Shown: piece by piece, positions 1-12,398 of the stretch
Numbering within the stretch: position 1 is the first letter of the stretch
Layout of the letters: each line of letters starts with the position of its first letter
Origin: Nigrospora sphaerica
Taxonomy: Eukaryota; Ascomycota; Sordariomycetes; Amphisphaeriales; Apiosporaceae
Direction of reading: 5' to 3'
DNA length: 64,000 nt
NCBI GenBank assembly: GCA_018287875.1
Contig: JAGVVL010000015.1
Coordinates: 1,364,001-1,428,000, forward strand
The notes under the pieces: generated by a model
Told to the model about the DNA's origin: nothing
What the model saw: only the letters and a program-made list of their open reading frames with translations
Database searches by the model: none
Program-made: the position numbers and the translations under genes

Positions 1-539
1 CCGAGGTCGTCGCCGGCAGCGTCGACGGTCGGGTCCGCTGCTACGACGTGCGCATGGGCCGCTGCGTCACCGACGTCCTCGGCCCCAGCGCCACCAGCTT
101 GTGCCTGACGCGTGATGGAAAGGCCATGCTCGTGAGCACGCTGGACAGTAAAATCCGACTCATGGACCGAGAGTCGGGCGCTTGTCTGAAGACGTACGGC
201 GACGCGGGCCTGAAGAACGAAGAGCTGCGTGTGCAGTCCATCCTGGGCGGGAAGGAACAGTACGTCCTGGCGGGCGACGAAATGGCTGGAACCCCTGGCC
301 AAAACAGCGAGGGTAGACTATGGGCGTGGGACGTATTGACTGGCGAGGTAAAAGCCAAGATTAGCGTACCATGGGGCCCTGCCGGAACCGAGCCCAAGAA
401 GAAGCTCATTGGCAAAGATGGCCGAGAGAAGGAGCGCGTCAACGTTGTCAGCTGCGCCGCATGGAGGGAAGATGGCTTCGGGGACCAGTATTGCGTGGGC
501 GGTACGTCTGGAACAGTCACCATCTTTGGTTATCACTAG
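1..539 (+). CDS. WD40 protein, WDR83/MORG1-like (3' end only)
   Basis: The 5' part lies outside the window; the open frame runs from base 3 to a TAG at 537-539, giving about 178 residues. Two WD40 blades are readable: one with GSVDGRVRCYDVRMG, then one with STLDSKIRLMDRESGACLKTY, followed by a variant blade with RLWAWDVLTGEV and a C-terminal blade ending GTSGTVTIFGYH. The order and wording of these blades match the WDR83/MORG1 family, a scaffold linked in animals to ERK signalling and also found in spliceosomal complexes. The insert rich in Lys and Glu before the last blade (GTEPKKK...) appears fungal. Another WD40 family is possible because the N-terminal blades are missing. It converges on the mannosyltransferase gene with only about 315 bp between the two stop codons. 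Confidence 0.72.
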   Translation, partial: EVVAGSVDGRVRCYDVRMGRCVTDVLGPSATSLCLTRDGKAMLVSTLDSKIRLMDRESGACLKTYGDAGLKNEELRVQSILGGKEQYVLAGDEMAGTPGQNSEGRLWAWDVLTGEVKAKISVPWGPAGTEPKKKLIGKDGREKERVNVVSCAAWREDGFGDQYCVGGTSGTVTIFGYH

Positions 540-854
540 AAACGGCTTGCCTACCCGCAAAGAGAGGCGTCATATATTTCCAAATGCATAAGGATGGTAC
601 CCGCGAATCCATCACGGCGCTTGGTGTGTTTATCTTTTTGTTGGCGTTTGAATCTGTACAAGGCGCTGTCCCGCCAAGAAGAAAACAAAAGGACAGCGCC
701 GAGAATTCCCTTCAACCGATGCCGTATCTGACGCCCATAACACCGTTCACCCAGACAATCCCAGGATGCGAGACTGTCCAAGCCTCGGGCTATCCTGGAA
801 TGGATATCCGACCGGTCAAGGTCAAGCCAAAGGCAAACTACGAGAACCGGCTCT
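540..854. other. Short intergenic stretch between convergent 3' ends
   Basis: This holds the 3' flanks of the WD40 gene (plus) and the mannosyltransferase gene (minus). I see no gene. It must contain both polyadenylation regions, but no clear signal stands out. Confidence 0.8.
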
Positions 855-2225
855 TCAGTCCATGTGGGCGTACTTGAACCAGTTGGGGCGGCAGTCCTCT
901 CGTTGCAACCACGGTTCACCGTCGTAAAACTTGCCCTTGGTGCAGCCGCGGCACTTGTGAGAGTTGGGGCAGTTGAAGAACGGGATGTGCTGGTAGCCAA
1001 TGTCACGGAACCTGGTAAGGGAGGGGTAAGTACGGGTCAGCCGCTGCAGGAGAGAAGATTTCCACTCACCAGTGAATCTTGTTCTTGTCCTCAAACAAGC
1101 CGAGGGCGATGCTGTGCACGGGCGCGTCGCCCCATCGCTCGTAGAAGAAACCACCGGCCCTGTCCAGGTGGTTGAAGTAGTCCTCGTACGCCTGGCTCCG
1201 CCAGAAGCTCATATCGGCAATCTCGAAGTTGGTCCAGAAATGGCAGGTGGAGTAGCCGTTGGCTTGTTCCCAATGGTCAGGGCGCCGCACCTTGTCCGTC
1301 AACCACTGCTGCGCATTGTTCGGGTGGATATACTCGGGATGCTGCGCGATGAACTTTTCCGTCTGGGGCCACAGGGTCGGGATGGACTTGGGCGCGTCAT
1401 AGATGCTGATGGTGAAGCCGTACGTCTTGTTGCGATCTTGCATGTATCGGAACACATCGTAGTCAACATCGCAGAAAAAGTGAACCTTGGGCTCGACGCG
1501 CCAGTAGTACTGCATGTCCTTCAAAGCCGAGTGTTTGTAGAAGAGGCCGCTGTTCCAGCGGCACATCTGGTGGTACGAAATCATGCTGGCGTACTGGATG
1601 TCGTTCTCCTCGAGAATCTTCACCGATTCCTTGTACAGGTCGTTGTTGATCCAGGACGGCACTTTCCAGTGCTCCTCGGGGATCACCTCTGGCCACCGAG
1701 TGATTAGTACGTGGTTGCCTCGCTCCTTCTGGGACTAACCTACCATATCGGCATTCGGCGTTGGTAGCCGCCCTGGTCTTCTTCTTGAACTCCTCACTGA
1801 AGGGGACATCGTTGAAAAAGGTCCACGGATAGTTGAACTTGTGGTTCCACGTCCGCTCGAGGTCGCGCATGGATTGAAGCATTCCTTCCAGCTCTTCATT
1901 TCGCACCAGGGCAAGAAGGGTGGCATTGATTCGCGCCGAGTTGACAGCGTCCGGCGCATAGTCGTCTGAGGCCCGCCATAGCTGGCCCTCGGGCTCTCCT
2001 GTGGCTGTTTCCAGCGTCAGCATTGGGCACGAGGCGAAGCAGCGGGACGCGAAACGAGCGGGTGGTGGGCGTACGATCTAGATTAGGATCCCTTTCGTAG
2101 CCTCCTCTCACGCTGCCGCCGGGGCCCTGGAGGCCTGGTGAGGGTTTGAGGATGGTGTAGAGGAAGAAACACCACATGACGATGGCGGCAAGCCCCAGGG
2201 CGCGCACTGGCCTTGCTATGGCCAT
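855..2225 (-). CDS. Alpha-1,2-mannosyltransferase, KRE2/MNT1 (GT15) family
   Basis: Type II Golgi enzyme that transfers mannose from GDP-mannose to O- and N-linked glycans. Four exons give 395 aa: 2225-2075, 2004-1744, 1688-1070 and 1011-855. The introns are 70, 55 and 58 nt, each GT..AG; the second has CTAATC near its acceptor. Joining them restores the family text without gaps, for example RDPNLD-PTGEPEGQLW across intron 1 and ECRY-EVIPEEHW across intron 2. Residues about 8-26 form the single signal anchor and are followed by a short stem. The catalytic core has NATLLALVRNEEL (about 77-89), YYWRVEPKVHFFCDVDYDVFRYM (split at about 198-220, nucleotide-sugar/metal region) and NFEIADMSFW (about 291-300), whose Glu293 matches the proposed catalytic Glu of Kre2. 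Sequons are at N78 and N224. The length is normal for the family. The exact KRE2/KTR paralogue cannot be told. Confidence 0.95.
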
Positions 2226-3488
2226 GGTGTCGCTATGTTCACTGCGCGGTGCTCATGAACTGTGGGTGTTGGTGAGCCAGAGCTCGTGTCGGTTTTAGAG
2301 GCTGGAGCTGCCGCGCGATCGCTTGGCAACGAACGGCTCGAGGCTTCGGGGACGGCGTAGGGTCGAAGCAAGGCTGGCCAGCAAAGAGGAGGCGGGAAGT
2401 CGTCGTGATGGGGCGCGTCGCCGGCGATGAAGCGACTCGTTAACAGGCTTGTTGGTGATGCGACCCGGCTGCGAAGGTACGAAATGGGTGATATCTTTTG
2501 AGCCGACGGGCGGAACGTCTGATCCAAACGTGACGGCAACCGAGTCGTGTACAATAGCACGTCCACTCCAGCCCAGGGCTGGCCTATCTCAAATTTGCGG
2601 GACGCCCCACAAAATCGATCAGGGGCTGGACGAACGCTAAAGCTCAAACGTGTACGGAGCATGTACCACGCGCTTGATAACAGAATCAACTTTGGAGAGG
2701 TGCACAGCGCCACTGTATAGACCTCCCCAGGGGCCGTGTCCGTCACAGAGATGCATTGAACAGGCTGAACAGGTAACCCTAATGTATCGGAGAGTGGTAA
2801 GTCCGTACCGGTGGAAGGATGAACATAGGCCGGACTTGGCTACGAAATGTGCCTGCCTACCTACCTCCATTACTTACACCTCGACTTAGCAAACTTGTGT
2901 ACAGAGGAGCTGAACTCCCTTTGGGCTCCGTTGCCAGTACGGCAGATGAAAACACAACCACTATAGAGCATATAAGTAACTAAAGCTGTATGCACGCACC
3001 GCAAGGCAAGTAGGCAGGTGGAAGTTAGTTAATCAACTGTCTTGATCCAACAACTCGAAGGTTGTATAATCCATCGTGGGTTACCAGACACGGAGCTTTG
3101 GCGCAAGTGCTACCTAACACGCTGCCTGCGGCTGAGGTACATGCATGTACATGATCTTTTTCGGCTACGCGGTGGACTGACGCGTCTCAACTTGCAGAGG
3201 CAAGCGAGACGGCACGCAGGTCGGCACATATATCCGTGGATATAGTGGTGGATGAATGACCGGCTACGCCCATCTGATTCAACTACACAAAAATCTACCA
3301 GTCCGATTTGGCCTCGTGCACGTTCAGATAGGTGCGCTGGGTGCCCTTCAATTCAGTGCAGTTACCAGGTACAGCCAACAGCACCTCGATAAGCCCCCAC
3401 TGACTGTCTCCGGTTTGGTAAGGCTGGAGATGCACCTCCTGCCCCTCAAGCTGGAAGCCCTGTGCATCCGTTGCAGCTACGCAACAAA
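2226..3488. other. Divergent intergenic/promoter region
   Basis: About 1.26 kb separates the divergent start codons of the mannosyltransferase (minus) and the gamma-tubulin-complex gene (plus). It should contain both promoters. Only short random frames are present. A CCTACCTACCTCC tract near 2850-2870 belongs to the CCTA/GGTA family of short repeats seen elsewhere in the window. I see no other gene. Confidence 0.7.
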
Positions 3489-6224
3489 ATGGCTTTTGCG
3501 GCGAGGTTGGGCGCGCTGACCGAGGAACTCATCGAGGTCATTGTCGGGCAGGTACTCTCATCCCATGCAGAGCCGAGAGACCTTCAAGCCAGTGACTAAC
3601 AGCCACCACAGCAAGACCCAAGACGGGTCAATTCGTGGAAGGACACCAGTCTGCGCAGCCTGCGCCAGCACAACTTCCTCCGCACCAACCAGTTTGAGGT
3701 CCAGGACGCTCTCGATGGCTTCGTCGAACGCTTCCGCGTGGTCAATAGGGACGGCCTTGCCGATGCTCTCCAGGAACGCCTGGATATCCTTTCCGAGAAA
3801 CCCACCAAATTCACGCCCGACGTCCTTCATTTTCTGCTGAAGCTGTCTGACCAGCCCATCCAAAAGACCAAGCTAGCCGACCTTCAAGCGCTGACAGGAC
3901 CGCGGGTCGACCCAGGCGCTGGACTCAAATGGGAAAACATTGCCCAGGAGGATGGCTGGGGCGCTGATCGCGACGTCTGGAAGAAGGTCGACTTCGGCGA
4001 CAGCAGCTCCGAAGACGACCCTTTGGAAGATGAGACAGATGATGCATCTGTCGCCTCTGAGCAGACTTCACCTTCCAGCGTGGAGGCCCAATTTCACCGG
4101 CGGCCTATCGATTTGATTGTTCCCCCCCAGGGCGAGGACTCGCTGGCCAGAATACGACAATCGCAAGACTGGAGGGAGCTTCTACCTCCTCGCGATACCC
4201 AGGAGAAGGCACCTGAGTTCACCATCTCTGAGCTGCAGGCACTTCGTGAGACGCTCTTCATGCTTCAGGGATTCGATAATAGCCTCTTCACGCCGCGCGG
4301 TGAACCACTGGCCACATGCTCATTACAACACGCCTCGCGAGAATCATTTCAGCATCTATTGGCGTCTTTGGGGCTAGGGGGTCGCCGCGTGGCTGTGCTT
4401 CGGAGCTTCGCTAAGAAACCACAACGCATGCCACTTTTACAGGTATTCCGCGCTGCGGTGACTAAAAGGATCCATGTCTTCGACGCTGGGATGGCAACCA
4501 TTGAGAAAAGGTTTGTGAGCATCACGGATGACACTGCTGTGAGCTTGCTGAGGCTGCGAGACGACATCCAGCCATTCCTTGGTCCCCTTGTGCCTCTTTC
4601 TGACATCGTCCAACAACTCGAACGGGAGAGGCATTCGAATCCTTTCCGGTATTTGGAGCTGCTCCACGACGCTGCAAGCGTGGCCCAGCTCGAGTGCAAC
4701 GAAGTCAACCATTTGTTTCTTGGGCGGCTGTTCTTCGAGTGCTTCCAAGTCTACCTCTGGCCGATTCGGAAGTGGATGGAAGAAGGGGAACTCATCGAGG
4801 ATGACGAGACTTTTTTTGTGGCCGACGCTGAGACTCAAATCTCGCTCAGCCAAATCTGGGAAGGCCGCTTCAAGCTACGGGAGACCGCTGACGGCACTCT
4901 GTATGCGCCGCAGTTCCTGCAACCTGCTGCGAGCAAGATCTTTACAACCGGTAAAAGTGTGGTTGTTCTGAAGCGTCTTGGGAAGCGCCATCCTGCCGAC
5001 GACCAGGCCCCGGAGCCAGCTCTCGACTTCGAGTCGCTTATTGCCTCTGACCGTGGCCGCTTCGCGCCGTTCCCCGAGATGTTCCGCGCCGCCTTTGAGG
5101 ATTGGATGCAGAGCAAACACCATACGGCGTCCGCAACCCTGCGTCACGCACTCTTCGATCACTGTGGGTTATGGTCCGTTGTCGCCGCGCTTGAGGAGAT
5201 CTACCTCGACACAGACGGGTCACGATCTGACGCCTTCGCTTTTGCGATATTCAAAAACCTGGACATCCTCAACCCTAGATGGCATGATCGCTTTACTCTG
5301 ACAGAGTTGGCTCAGGAGGCGTTCGCCGGGAATGCTGACCCGCACCGCATAACTGTGACGGTTCCACGCGATGATTCCAGGGACGAGATGCGCATGGCCA
5401 GAAGATCGGTGCGCAAATGCCTTCCCTTCATCAATATGTCGTATAGAATGGCGTGGCCGGTCCAGATTGTGATCTCCGAGGAGAGCATCGCCCAATACCA
5501 GGCCGTATCCGTCTTCTCGCTCCAGCTACGACGCGCAAACTATGTTTTGCACAGGTCGTACCAACAGTCTGGCCACTCGGGTCACGCAGCGAAAGCTGAT
5601 GCCGTCTTTTACGGACTGCGTTCAAAGCTGCTATGGTTTTGCAACACACTTCGGTCCTACCTGGCAAACCTCGTGATGGCTCCTCTTACGAGCACGCTGC
5701 GGGAGGACCTGGACCACGCGGTGGATGTGGATGCCATGATTCAGGTCCACGCAGCATTTGCTAAACGTCTTCGTGCCGAAGCCTGCCTGGGCAGCAAGCT
5801 GGGCCCCATCTACCAATGCATGCTCGACATATTCGATTTGGCCATACGGCTCAGTGATGCCCACAAAAGGGAAGTTGGCAGAGAAGGGGCCGAATTGCAG
5901 GACGACCCACAGCCATCGGCTGCGCACGCTCACGGGAAATCACCCGGCCCTGTTGGGCGCAGAGGCCACTACAAGAAGACGAGCGAGGTAGAAGACGCCT
6001 CCTTCATGACGGAGCAAGGTCGTGACGACAACAACATCGACGCCAGCAAGGGTTACGCCGAGATATTGCGCGAGATAAAATCGAGCTTGGAAAGGCATCT
6101 GAGATTCATCACAGGTGGCCTGCGAGGTGTGGCGCGCGCCAGCGGGGACGGGCTGGCTGCTGTGAAGTGGGATTCTTTGGCAGAAATGCTGGAAGCTGGC
6201 GTTCAACAAAAGAAAGCCTGGTAG
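3489..6224 (+). CDS. Gamma-tubulin complex component (Spc97/Spc98 family), GCP5-like
   Basis: Two exons, 3489-3551 and 3612-6224, joined over a 60-nt intron (phase 0), give 891 aa. Exon 1 encodes MAFAARLGALTEELIEVIVGQ, and the ATG at 3489 is the natural start because the join continues directly into QDPRRVNSWKDTSLRSLRQ. The N-terminal ~230 residues include an acidic linker (DDPLEDETDDASVASE). The GRIP1 region starts near residue 230 (LRETLFMLQGFDNSLF). The GRIP2 half is recognisable from about residue 560, with MAWPVQIVISEESIAQY near 633-648, the stretch that contacts gamma-tubulin in this family. Length, acidic linker and the weaker GRIP motifs fit GCP5 (Mod21-like) better than GCP2/GCP3, but GCP6 or GCP4 cannot be excluded. 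Role: ring-complex subunit for microtubule nucleation at spindle pole bodies. Confidence 0.82.
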
Positions 6225-8102
6225 CCGGCTGCCCAAGGCACGGGCACCTCACACGAGGTATTGCTTGTCAAGCTTTGTGGGGTGAACAGAGACGCAATAA
6301 TGATCGGTACTTACCGGTACCCAGAGTGTTGGGGCCAAGGAAACCGGCAACACTCCGGCGAAGTGGATGTCGTCCTCTTGAAGGCTGTTTCTCGGCGTGA
6401 AGTCGGCATACAACCCCCAGCATTCGTGCCATGGGGAATCAAGCCGTGGCCGGCAAAACCACGCGGGGCGAACACGAGAAAATGACCCCAGTCGTCATAC
6501 GATCAGACCGATCCGGAACTTTCCAATGACTATCGTCTTTCTTTTGGGCAACCGATCTACCTGGGTTGCGACGTACATCATAGGCACACCTGGGGAGTGC
6601 ACATAGTCTAGAGCATGAGCGACGGGGCTGAGGGGGCCCAACATCTCTGGTGTATGGGCTGGGGTACATGTTCCCCTGGTTTACCTGCCGCCGTGACGCG
6701 CTGGGTTCATCCACCGGTCCCCGGTGGTCCAAGTCCTGCCGGGAACCGAAGCCATCGATGGGGCGAGACGCGGCTGTATGATGGAATGGCGTGCCGGTGC
6801 GCTGATAGCACAGGCGAGCACAGCGAACTCCGGGGCCCGAATCTGCATACCCGTTTCCGGCCGATCGATGGCAGTTGCTTGACTGTCCTGGGCAAGTCAC
6901 CCGATCGATCGGTCGAGTTCTTGGCCTAGGCTGCTGGCTCCCATGCACACCTCCAGCTGCTTCGGTCCCTGGCTCCTGATACATGTTGCCGTCGGCACCT
7001 GTGTGGTGGGGTGGGAAATCCGGGATCGAGATCAGGCTGGCGGACAGGAAGGACACGAAGGGGAAGCGCTCTCTGCGATGCAGACGCGCCTGTCATGAGT
7101 GCAGAAGTCTCGGCTGCCAGGCGGGGTTTTCCAGGCAAGGCTGGTGGTCTGCCTGGCAAACCCGAACAACGCCAGTCAGCTTAGTTCAAGCCAGCAAAAG
7201 CATGGAAATGCATCAATCATGGCAGGAATGGCCGGCATCGTCGATGGATGGCGGATCAACATGGCAAGAAGTGGACCAGGATTTGGCCAGAGGCAACGGG
7301 GCCTTCGGGCGCGCGTCATCGTAGGCTTGATGGGCACGCCAAAGACGAACCCGCAGTGACAAGAAGAAGACATAGGAACTTCCCAGAGACAAGCTGGCAA
7401 AAGGCGATGCCGCAACTCGGGATGGAATCGAGGATCGTGGCAAATGCCGGGATTCTCATCGTCCTGTTCTCTTACAGCCCACATAGCCTAGTTAGTACGG
7501 AAGCCAATGTGGCTCGCAACTGCGGTGCGGGTGAAAAGCATGGACCCATAGCAACGGGCAACCGATTTGGGATGAGGGATGGACGGCAGTCATTCCCAAA
7601 ACCTACCTGCCAGAGCGAAAAGTGAGGCTCCAGCCTCGGATCCGCATTTTCAACGATCATCGCATTCAAAGAGCTGTCAAGTACGAGTAACGGGAAAATG
7701 ATACTATGAGGCGGAAACCGGGGACTGGGAGTACGATTGACAATTGGATATGCCAAATATATGATGCGCTGTTAAGTGGTCATGAATGTCTGCAATCTGT
7801 AAGGGCATGTTCCGTACGTCTGCCTCTTGTACCAACCGGGCAAGTGGTCTGTGCACCTCCGTCATCTTTGTGGCTGCCAACCGCGGCTCCAGGCGGTTTC
7901 CAAGGCATATTCACCATCACCAACTGGAGGCAGGCATCCATCGACGCGACGCGAGACGCCCGGACATTCGGCAGCCTCGAATCTAACTTTGATACCCGCC
8001 GCTTGATTACTCGCAGTCGGTTACCTCGCATCCCCTCGAACAAATCCGCGAGAGTCGTGATAATCATCACCAAGACTCCCCCGACCCTTCAGCCTCGCCA
8101 CC
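6225..8102. other. Intergenic region, promoter of the YJU2 gene
   Basis: About 1.9 kb lies between two plus-strand genes. No recognised protein is encoded; the open frames are short and overlap on both strands. The last ~60 bases before the YJU2 start (near 8040-8100) are C-rich (CCCCCGACCC) and end in a good ATG context (CACCATG). Confidence 0.7.
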
Positions 8103-8972
8103 ATGTCCGAACGCAAGGTCCTCACCAAGTACTACCCCCCCGACTTCGACCCCAGCGCGCTGGGCCGGCAGCGCAAGCCGAAGCAGAGCGGGCCCCGCGT
8201 GCAAACGGTGCGCCTCATGGCGCCCTTCTCCATGCGCTGCTTGACGTGCGGCGAGTACATCTACAAGGGTCGCAAGTTCAACGCGCGCAAGGAGACAAAC
8301 CAGGAGGAAAAGTACCTCGGCATCCAGATCTTCCGCTTCTACATCCGCTGCACACGCTGCTCGGCCGAGATCACCTTCAAGACGGACCCCAAGAACCAGG
8401 ACTACATGTGCGAGCGCGGCGCCAAGCGCAACACGGAGCCCTGGCGCCCCGCCAAGGAGGAGACGGACGAAGAGCGCCTGGACCGCATCGAGAAGGAGGA
8501 GGAGGAGCGCAACGCGATGCAGGAGCTCGAGGCCAAGACGGTGGACGCCAAGCGCGAGATGGCCGTGGCCGACATGCTGGACGAGATACGCACGAGCAAC
8601 GCCCGGAGGGACCGCACCGGCCGCGAAGGCGGCGACGTAACGCTCGAGATGCCACCTGTCGACGACGAGCTGGCGAGGCAGGAGATGGAAGACGCCGACG
8701 CCGCGAAGCGGGCCTTCGAGCGCGCACGACAGGCCGAGACGGAGGTAATTCAGGAACTGGACGTGACGGACGGCGACATCAATGCGGACATGCCACCCCC
8801 GCCGCTGCCCACAACCAACCCGCCGAGGAGGGTGGTCAAAAAGATTGTGGGACCAAAGGCTCTGGGCATCAAGAAGAAGGAGCCGGTGCCGGTGCCGGTG
8901 CCGGAGCCGGCGTCCCGGCAACTGGCACCGGTGAAGCAGGGGTTGGTAGACTACGGGTCGGACTCGGATTAA
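8103..8972 (+). CDS. YJU2: Pre-mRNA splicing factor Yju2 (Cwf16/CCDC94 family)
   Basis: Single-exon gene of 289 aa, starting in a CACCATG context. Yju2 joins the spliceosome with the Prp19-associated (NTC) group and promotes the first catalytic step near the branch site. The conserved N-terminus is [18 protein letters not shown]. It is followed by the basic RQRKPKQSG and the [18 protein letters not shown] box. Cysteines 46, 49, 83 and 86 form the expected CxxC...CxxC zinc site (CLTC and CTRC). [14 protein letters not shown] is also family-typical. Residues about 115-250 are charged and probably helical ([23 protein letters not shown]). The tail has a Pro-Val repeat ([13 protein letters not shown]) and ends VDYGSDSD. 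The length is normal. No intron is needed, and the longer frame at 7706-9010 that overlaps it is an out-of-frame shadow. Confidence 0.96.
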   Translation: MSERKVLTKYYPPDFDPSALGRQRKPKQSGPRVQTVRLMAPFSMRCLTCGEYIYKGRKFNARKETNQEEKYLGIQIFRFYIRCTRCSAEITFKTDPKNQDYMCERGAKRNTEPWRPAKEETDEERLDRIEKEEEERNAMQELEAKTVDAKREMAVADMLDEIRTSNARRDRTGREGGDVTLEMPPVDDELARQEMEDADAAKRAFERARQAETEVIQELDVTDGDINADMPPPPLPTTNPPRRVVKKIVGPKALGIKKKEPVPVPVPEPASRQLAPVKQGLVDYGSDSD

Positions 8973-11138
8973 ACAAATCTGTTTTCCATTTTGCATCAGA
9001 TTGGCGTTAAGGCTTGGGGAGTCGGTATTATGGGATGCTAGCGACGAATTGCCCGGGAGCTCCCAGGGCTAGGGGCTAGGCTTACGGGGCCTACAATAGC
9101 TGGCTATTTCTTCCAGAGCCGCCAGCAATACAATGATTTTGTTGATTGGTCCATCGATGCTTTCTACCTGGGCAGTCTTGCTCCGACCCGCAGCCATCCG
9201 ATGTTCCCAGTGCCGAGAGCCGCAGGGCCCAATTTCCATTACCTTGAAATGGGGTTTTCTAGCAAGTTCGGCATTGCCAGAAGCAGAACGTGCGTAGGCT
9301 GACTCGGGCGTCCCGCATGACCAAGGCTTTTAGACGCAGGACGGCATTATCCGCTGAGCCCTGAATCCCGTTGTCCAAGGCACGGGAACAGGCTAAGGAG
9401 ACACGGGGAAAGAAAAAAAAAAAAGTACCTACTTCCCATGTGCTGTTGTCTTCCTGCGGAGCCCCCGGAGCCCAGCAGATCCCAGGGCGACTATGGAGTA
9501 CCTAATGTACCCGAGAGCCCGATAGCGCCCTCTGGCAGAGGTGGTAAGTAGACGATGTACTTCCTTAACAGCACGACCTCTTTTTCCAAGTTGGCCCCCC
9601 CTCGGGTACCACGTGCAGAACCCAATGCCCCCCCAGGCAACCTAAAAACCAAGTTTCCCAAAGACCCTTGTGGTCGCAATCCGCCATGCCACGATACCCG
9701 GGGGGTACTTTGGGGTACGTAGCTGGCAGGGGCGCTCGCAAACGCACCCTGGGCCACGCGCCGGCGGTGTTGGCTGGCATGGAATATGCGGAGGACAACG
9801 GGTCTGAGGCGACGATGTTCGGTACATGGATTCAGGTTGGTGATCCCAGCCTCGCTGTGTATCTTGTCCATGACGAACGGGGGGGGGAAGGATTCGAGAA
9901 CCCAGTCTAGACCGCCCTCCCTGGGCGCCGGCCAAAGACACCGGCCGTCGCATGTGCTGGTTTAGCCCCGCGTCGGGCGCCCATGGTGCTGACGATTCGT
10001 ACACACACCGTCGCGTATCCCGCGTCAGGCCGGGCCAAAGGGGGACAGGCGGCGGCGGCGGGAAAGAGAGTGGGGGAAGGGGCAGCTGAGGTGGGAAGGC
10101 CCTCAATTCGGGCCCTATATTGAGACCTGCTGCGCACGTACACGACGACACGAACGGAGACCACGGAAGGGACAAGTCGGCAAGTTGCGGGGAGTAAGTG
10201 GATTGGGGGGAACGAAATAAAAGGGGTCCGGGCGAAGCAAAGCAAGGCACGAGGGGGGGCACAATGACCGGCGGACTGGAGAACCTGCTCGTTGTCCCGA
10301 GGAATGGGGGGGTCGGGCGCGGGCGAACGGACAGGGTCGCCTGCCGTCTCTTTCCTTGACCGATACCAGTCCAGCCAACGGCACCCAAATCAAGTATCCT
10401 GTTCAAGAAAAACCTTCGCGCGTCGGCCCAAAGGGGGCCCGTCGGTGAGTCGCCGTAAAAGGGCCGCCGAAAAAAAAACACATAGCAGCCCGCCCCGTTT
10501 GTTTTGTCCATAGTGGCCTGTTTTTCGGGGACCTTTGCCCAAGCCCCGGCCGCGCTCGCGCGCGCGACAACAGATGACCGCTCTGGAAGTGGGGAGGGCG
10601 CGCGCTACGCTTCGGGGGGCAAAGATCGGCGGGATGGGCAGCAGAGGAATTGCGCGAGCATATGCCATTTTCAAGTTCCGCATATCACGCGTGGCAGGTA
10701 GGTAGAATCTCCATGAGTGGCAGGAGGCCACGTGAGATCATGGTATGGCTTTCACCACGCGCATGAGTATCATCACTTCTACAAGTAGCAAGAGAACACG
10801 GGCAGAAGCGTAGTGATTGATGATAACAATTCATATATTTCATAAGACGTGTGAGAAACCGACTTCTTCACAGTCGGTGCCCCAAGGAGAGTTGTAGTCC
10901 TCCTTCTATCTGGCTGGCGGAGATGATCCGTTAGACCACGCTGGTCGCTGCTAAACAAAAACCAAAGCCCATAACGCCGTCGCTGAATGTTTTCCGTGTT
11001 GCTTGGGTGGTGGTACAATTCGATCAACAGTCTTGTTACTGTGCAGGGGGATGCGGGTCGCTCCGTCCGAGAGCGGCCCCAACATCTTCAGGTGTCCTCA
11101 TGTCCTCGTGGCGAGATGTGATAGAGGCAGATGGTCTC
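8973..11138. other. Intergenic region without a recognised gene
   Basis: About 2.2 kb with several long but unconserved open frames on both strands, expected from high GC. It includes an A-tract near 9412-9424 and an AT-richer stretch at 10790-10850. A small perfect hairpin with ACCGACT/AGTCGGT arms lies at 10858-10878. A tRNA A-box-like motif on the minus strand near 10940 lacks a B box, so I do not call a tRNA. Confidence 0.65.
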
Positions 11139-11375
11139 TTAATCGTGGTAATCGACGCTGCCGGGGCTGCTCGCTGATTCGTGAGAGGTACCATTGGGCA
11201 TGGTAGGAACCTCCTGCGAACGGCGGGAAGAACCACCGCGGCGGTGCGACGAGCGCGAAGCGGCCTCCATCTGGCGCTTGGTGTGCTGATGCATGAACTG
11301 CGAGTAGGACACAATAGAAGCGGGAGGCGGGGGCGAGGCCGGGATGCTCATGGAAATGCTGTCGCGGGCAGACAT
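11139..11375 (-). CDS. Small conserved-looking fungal protein, 78 aa
   Basis: The product begins MSARDSISMSIPASPPPPAS and continues IVSYSQFMHQHTKRQMEAAS, then a Ser/Arg-rich tail ending SVDYHD. The ATG at 11375 has a good fungal context (CAAAATG) and lies just after a C/A/T-rich leader; an in-frame upstream ATG at 11483 would add 36 residues that look like leader rather than protein. The SYSQFMHQHTKRQM core resembles small uncharacterised ascomycete proteins, but this is recollection of the style of the family and not a search result. No domain, signal peptide or membrane segment is visible. It stands alone in an otherwise gene-poor 8-kb stretch. Function is unknown. It could be a chance frame. 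Confidence 0.5.
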   Translation of the reverse strand: MSARDSISMSIPASPPPPASIVSYSQFMHQHTKRQMEAASRSSHRRGGSSRRSQEVPTMPNGTSHESASSPGSVDYHD

Positions 11376-12374
11376 TTTGAGGTTTGAATATCGGATCAAG
11401 AATGGTAGAATTTGCTTGCTGTGTGTTCTCGTGGGCTCGAGAACTGGCGGAAGGTGTTGAGAGGTGAGGGTGCGACGATGCAATGGGTTGTTTGGTATGT
11501 AAGGTGGTTGAGAAGAGTCAGGGAAGAATGGCCTGAAGGTGTTCGGGTGGATAGTGGCTTTGGCTTCTGAGGCTTGGATGTGATCTGAGATGATTGGGAT
11601 CGGAAGTCTGGACGGGATATGCGAGCTTCTTTATGGACGAGGACGGGAAGGCAGAGCAGGTTATGATGCGAGCTAGTCTGACAGGGCGAGAGAGTCGCAA
11701 AAGGGTCCTCCTGCTGGCGTCGCGTCCCCATTCCATCCCATCCCATGCCATCCCATGCAAACGCCGCCGGCCGTTGGACCCCCCTCTTTCTCACTGGAGC
11801 TAGTGCCGGGGGGGGCTCGAAAAGCGTCGGGTTAGCGCTACTTGGGCGGTACGGCAAAGTCCCATGTCACGGCACAGGAGATGGCGGTGATCGGCACGCA
11901 GGCAAGCCCTTTGCAGTCCGGTGAAGGCCGGGGTCCCCATGTCGCCATTGGCGTAGCGTGTTCGGCGTGTGTGTGGCCGCCTGGTCAATCACGCTGGGTG
12001 ACGGTCGTTAGACTTCGCCACGAGCAAGGCTGATGATGCAGCGTGTTGTCCAAGCTCCACGGCCTGTCGACATTGGCCCGAAAGCATCGCTTGGCTGACT
12101 TGGGTCGGGGGTTGGGCCACTAGAGGGCGAATGACAGAATCGAATGAGTGGAACCGCACCCACGCAAAAGAAGGATCAACACTGGACGGGGGTGTGAATG
12201 GGGAGGGGGGTGGTCGCCGCATGCAGCAAGAGCCCTGCAGATCTTGAAGTCATCGCCTATGTCATCTCTATTGGGCTACAGTCGCACCACGGCCGCCCGG
12301 GGGCGTGTCCCTTGAGAGAGACCCTGAGTGACGGGCCAACTGCGCCCGTGTATGAGTGTGTGCCTGGTGGTGTC

Positions 12375-12398
12375 TTTTTTTTTTTTGGTCTTTTTTTT
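12375..12398. repeat. Paired poly-T runs
   Basis: Twelve T at 12375-12386 and eight T at 12391-12398, separated by GGTC. Simple sequence in intergenic DNA. Confidence 0.9.

Noticed and set aside
7706..9010. 434-aa plus-strand frame over YJU2
   Set aside because: Out of frame with the highly conserved Yju2 product and made of Arg/Gly/Ala-rich low complexity.
10858..10960. Possible minus-strand tRNA with a GTGGTCTAACGG A-box-like motif
   Set aside because: No GGTTCGA-type B box, no 7-bp acceptor stem and no convincing anticodon arm.
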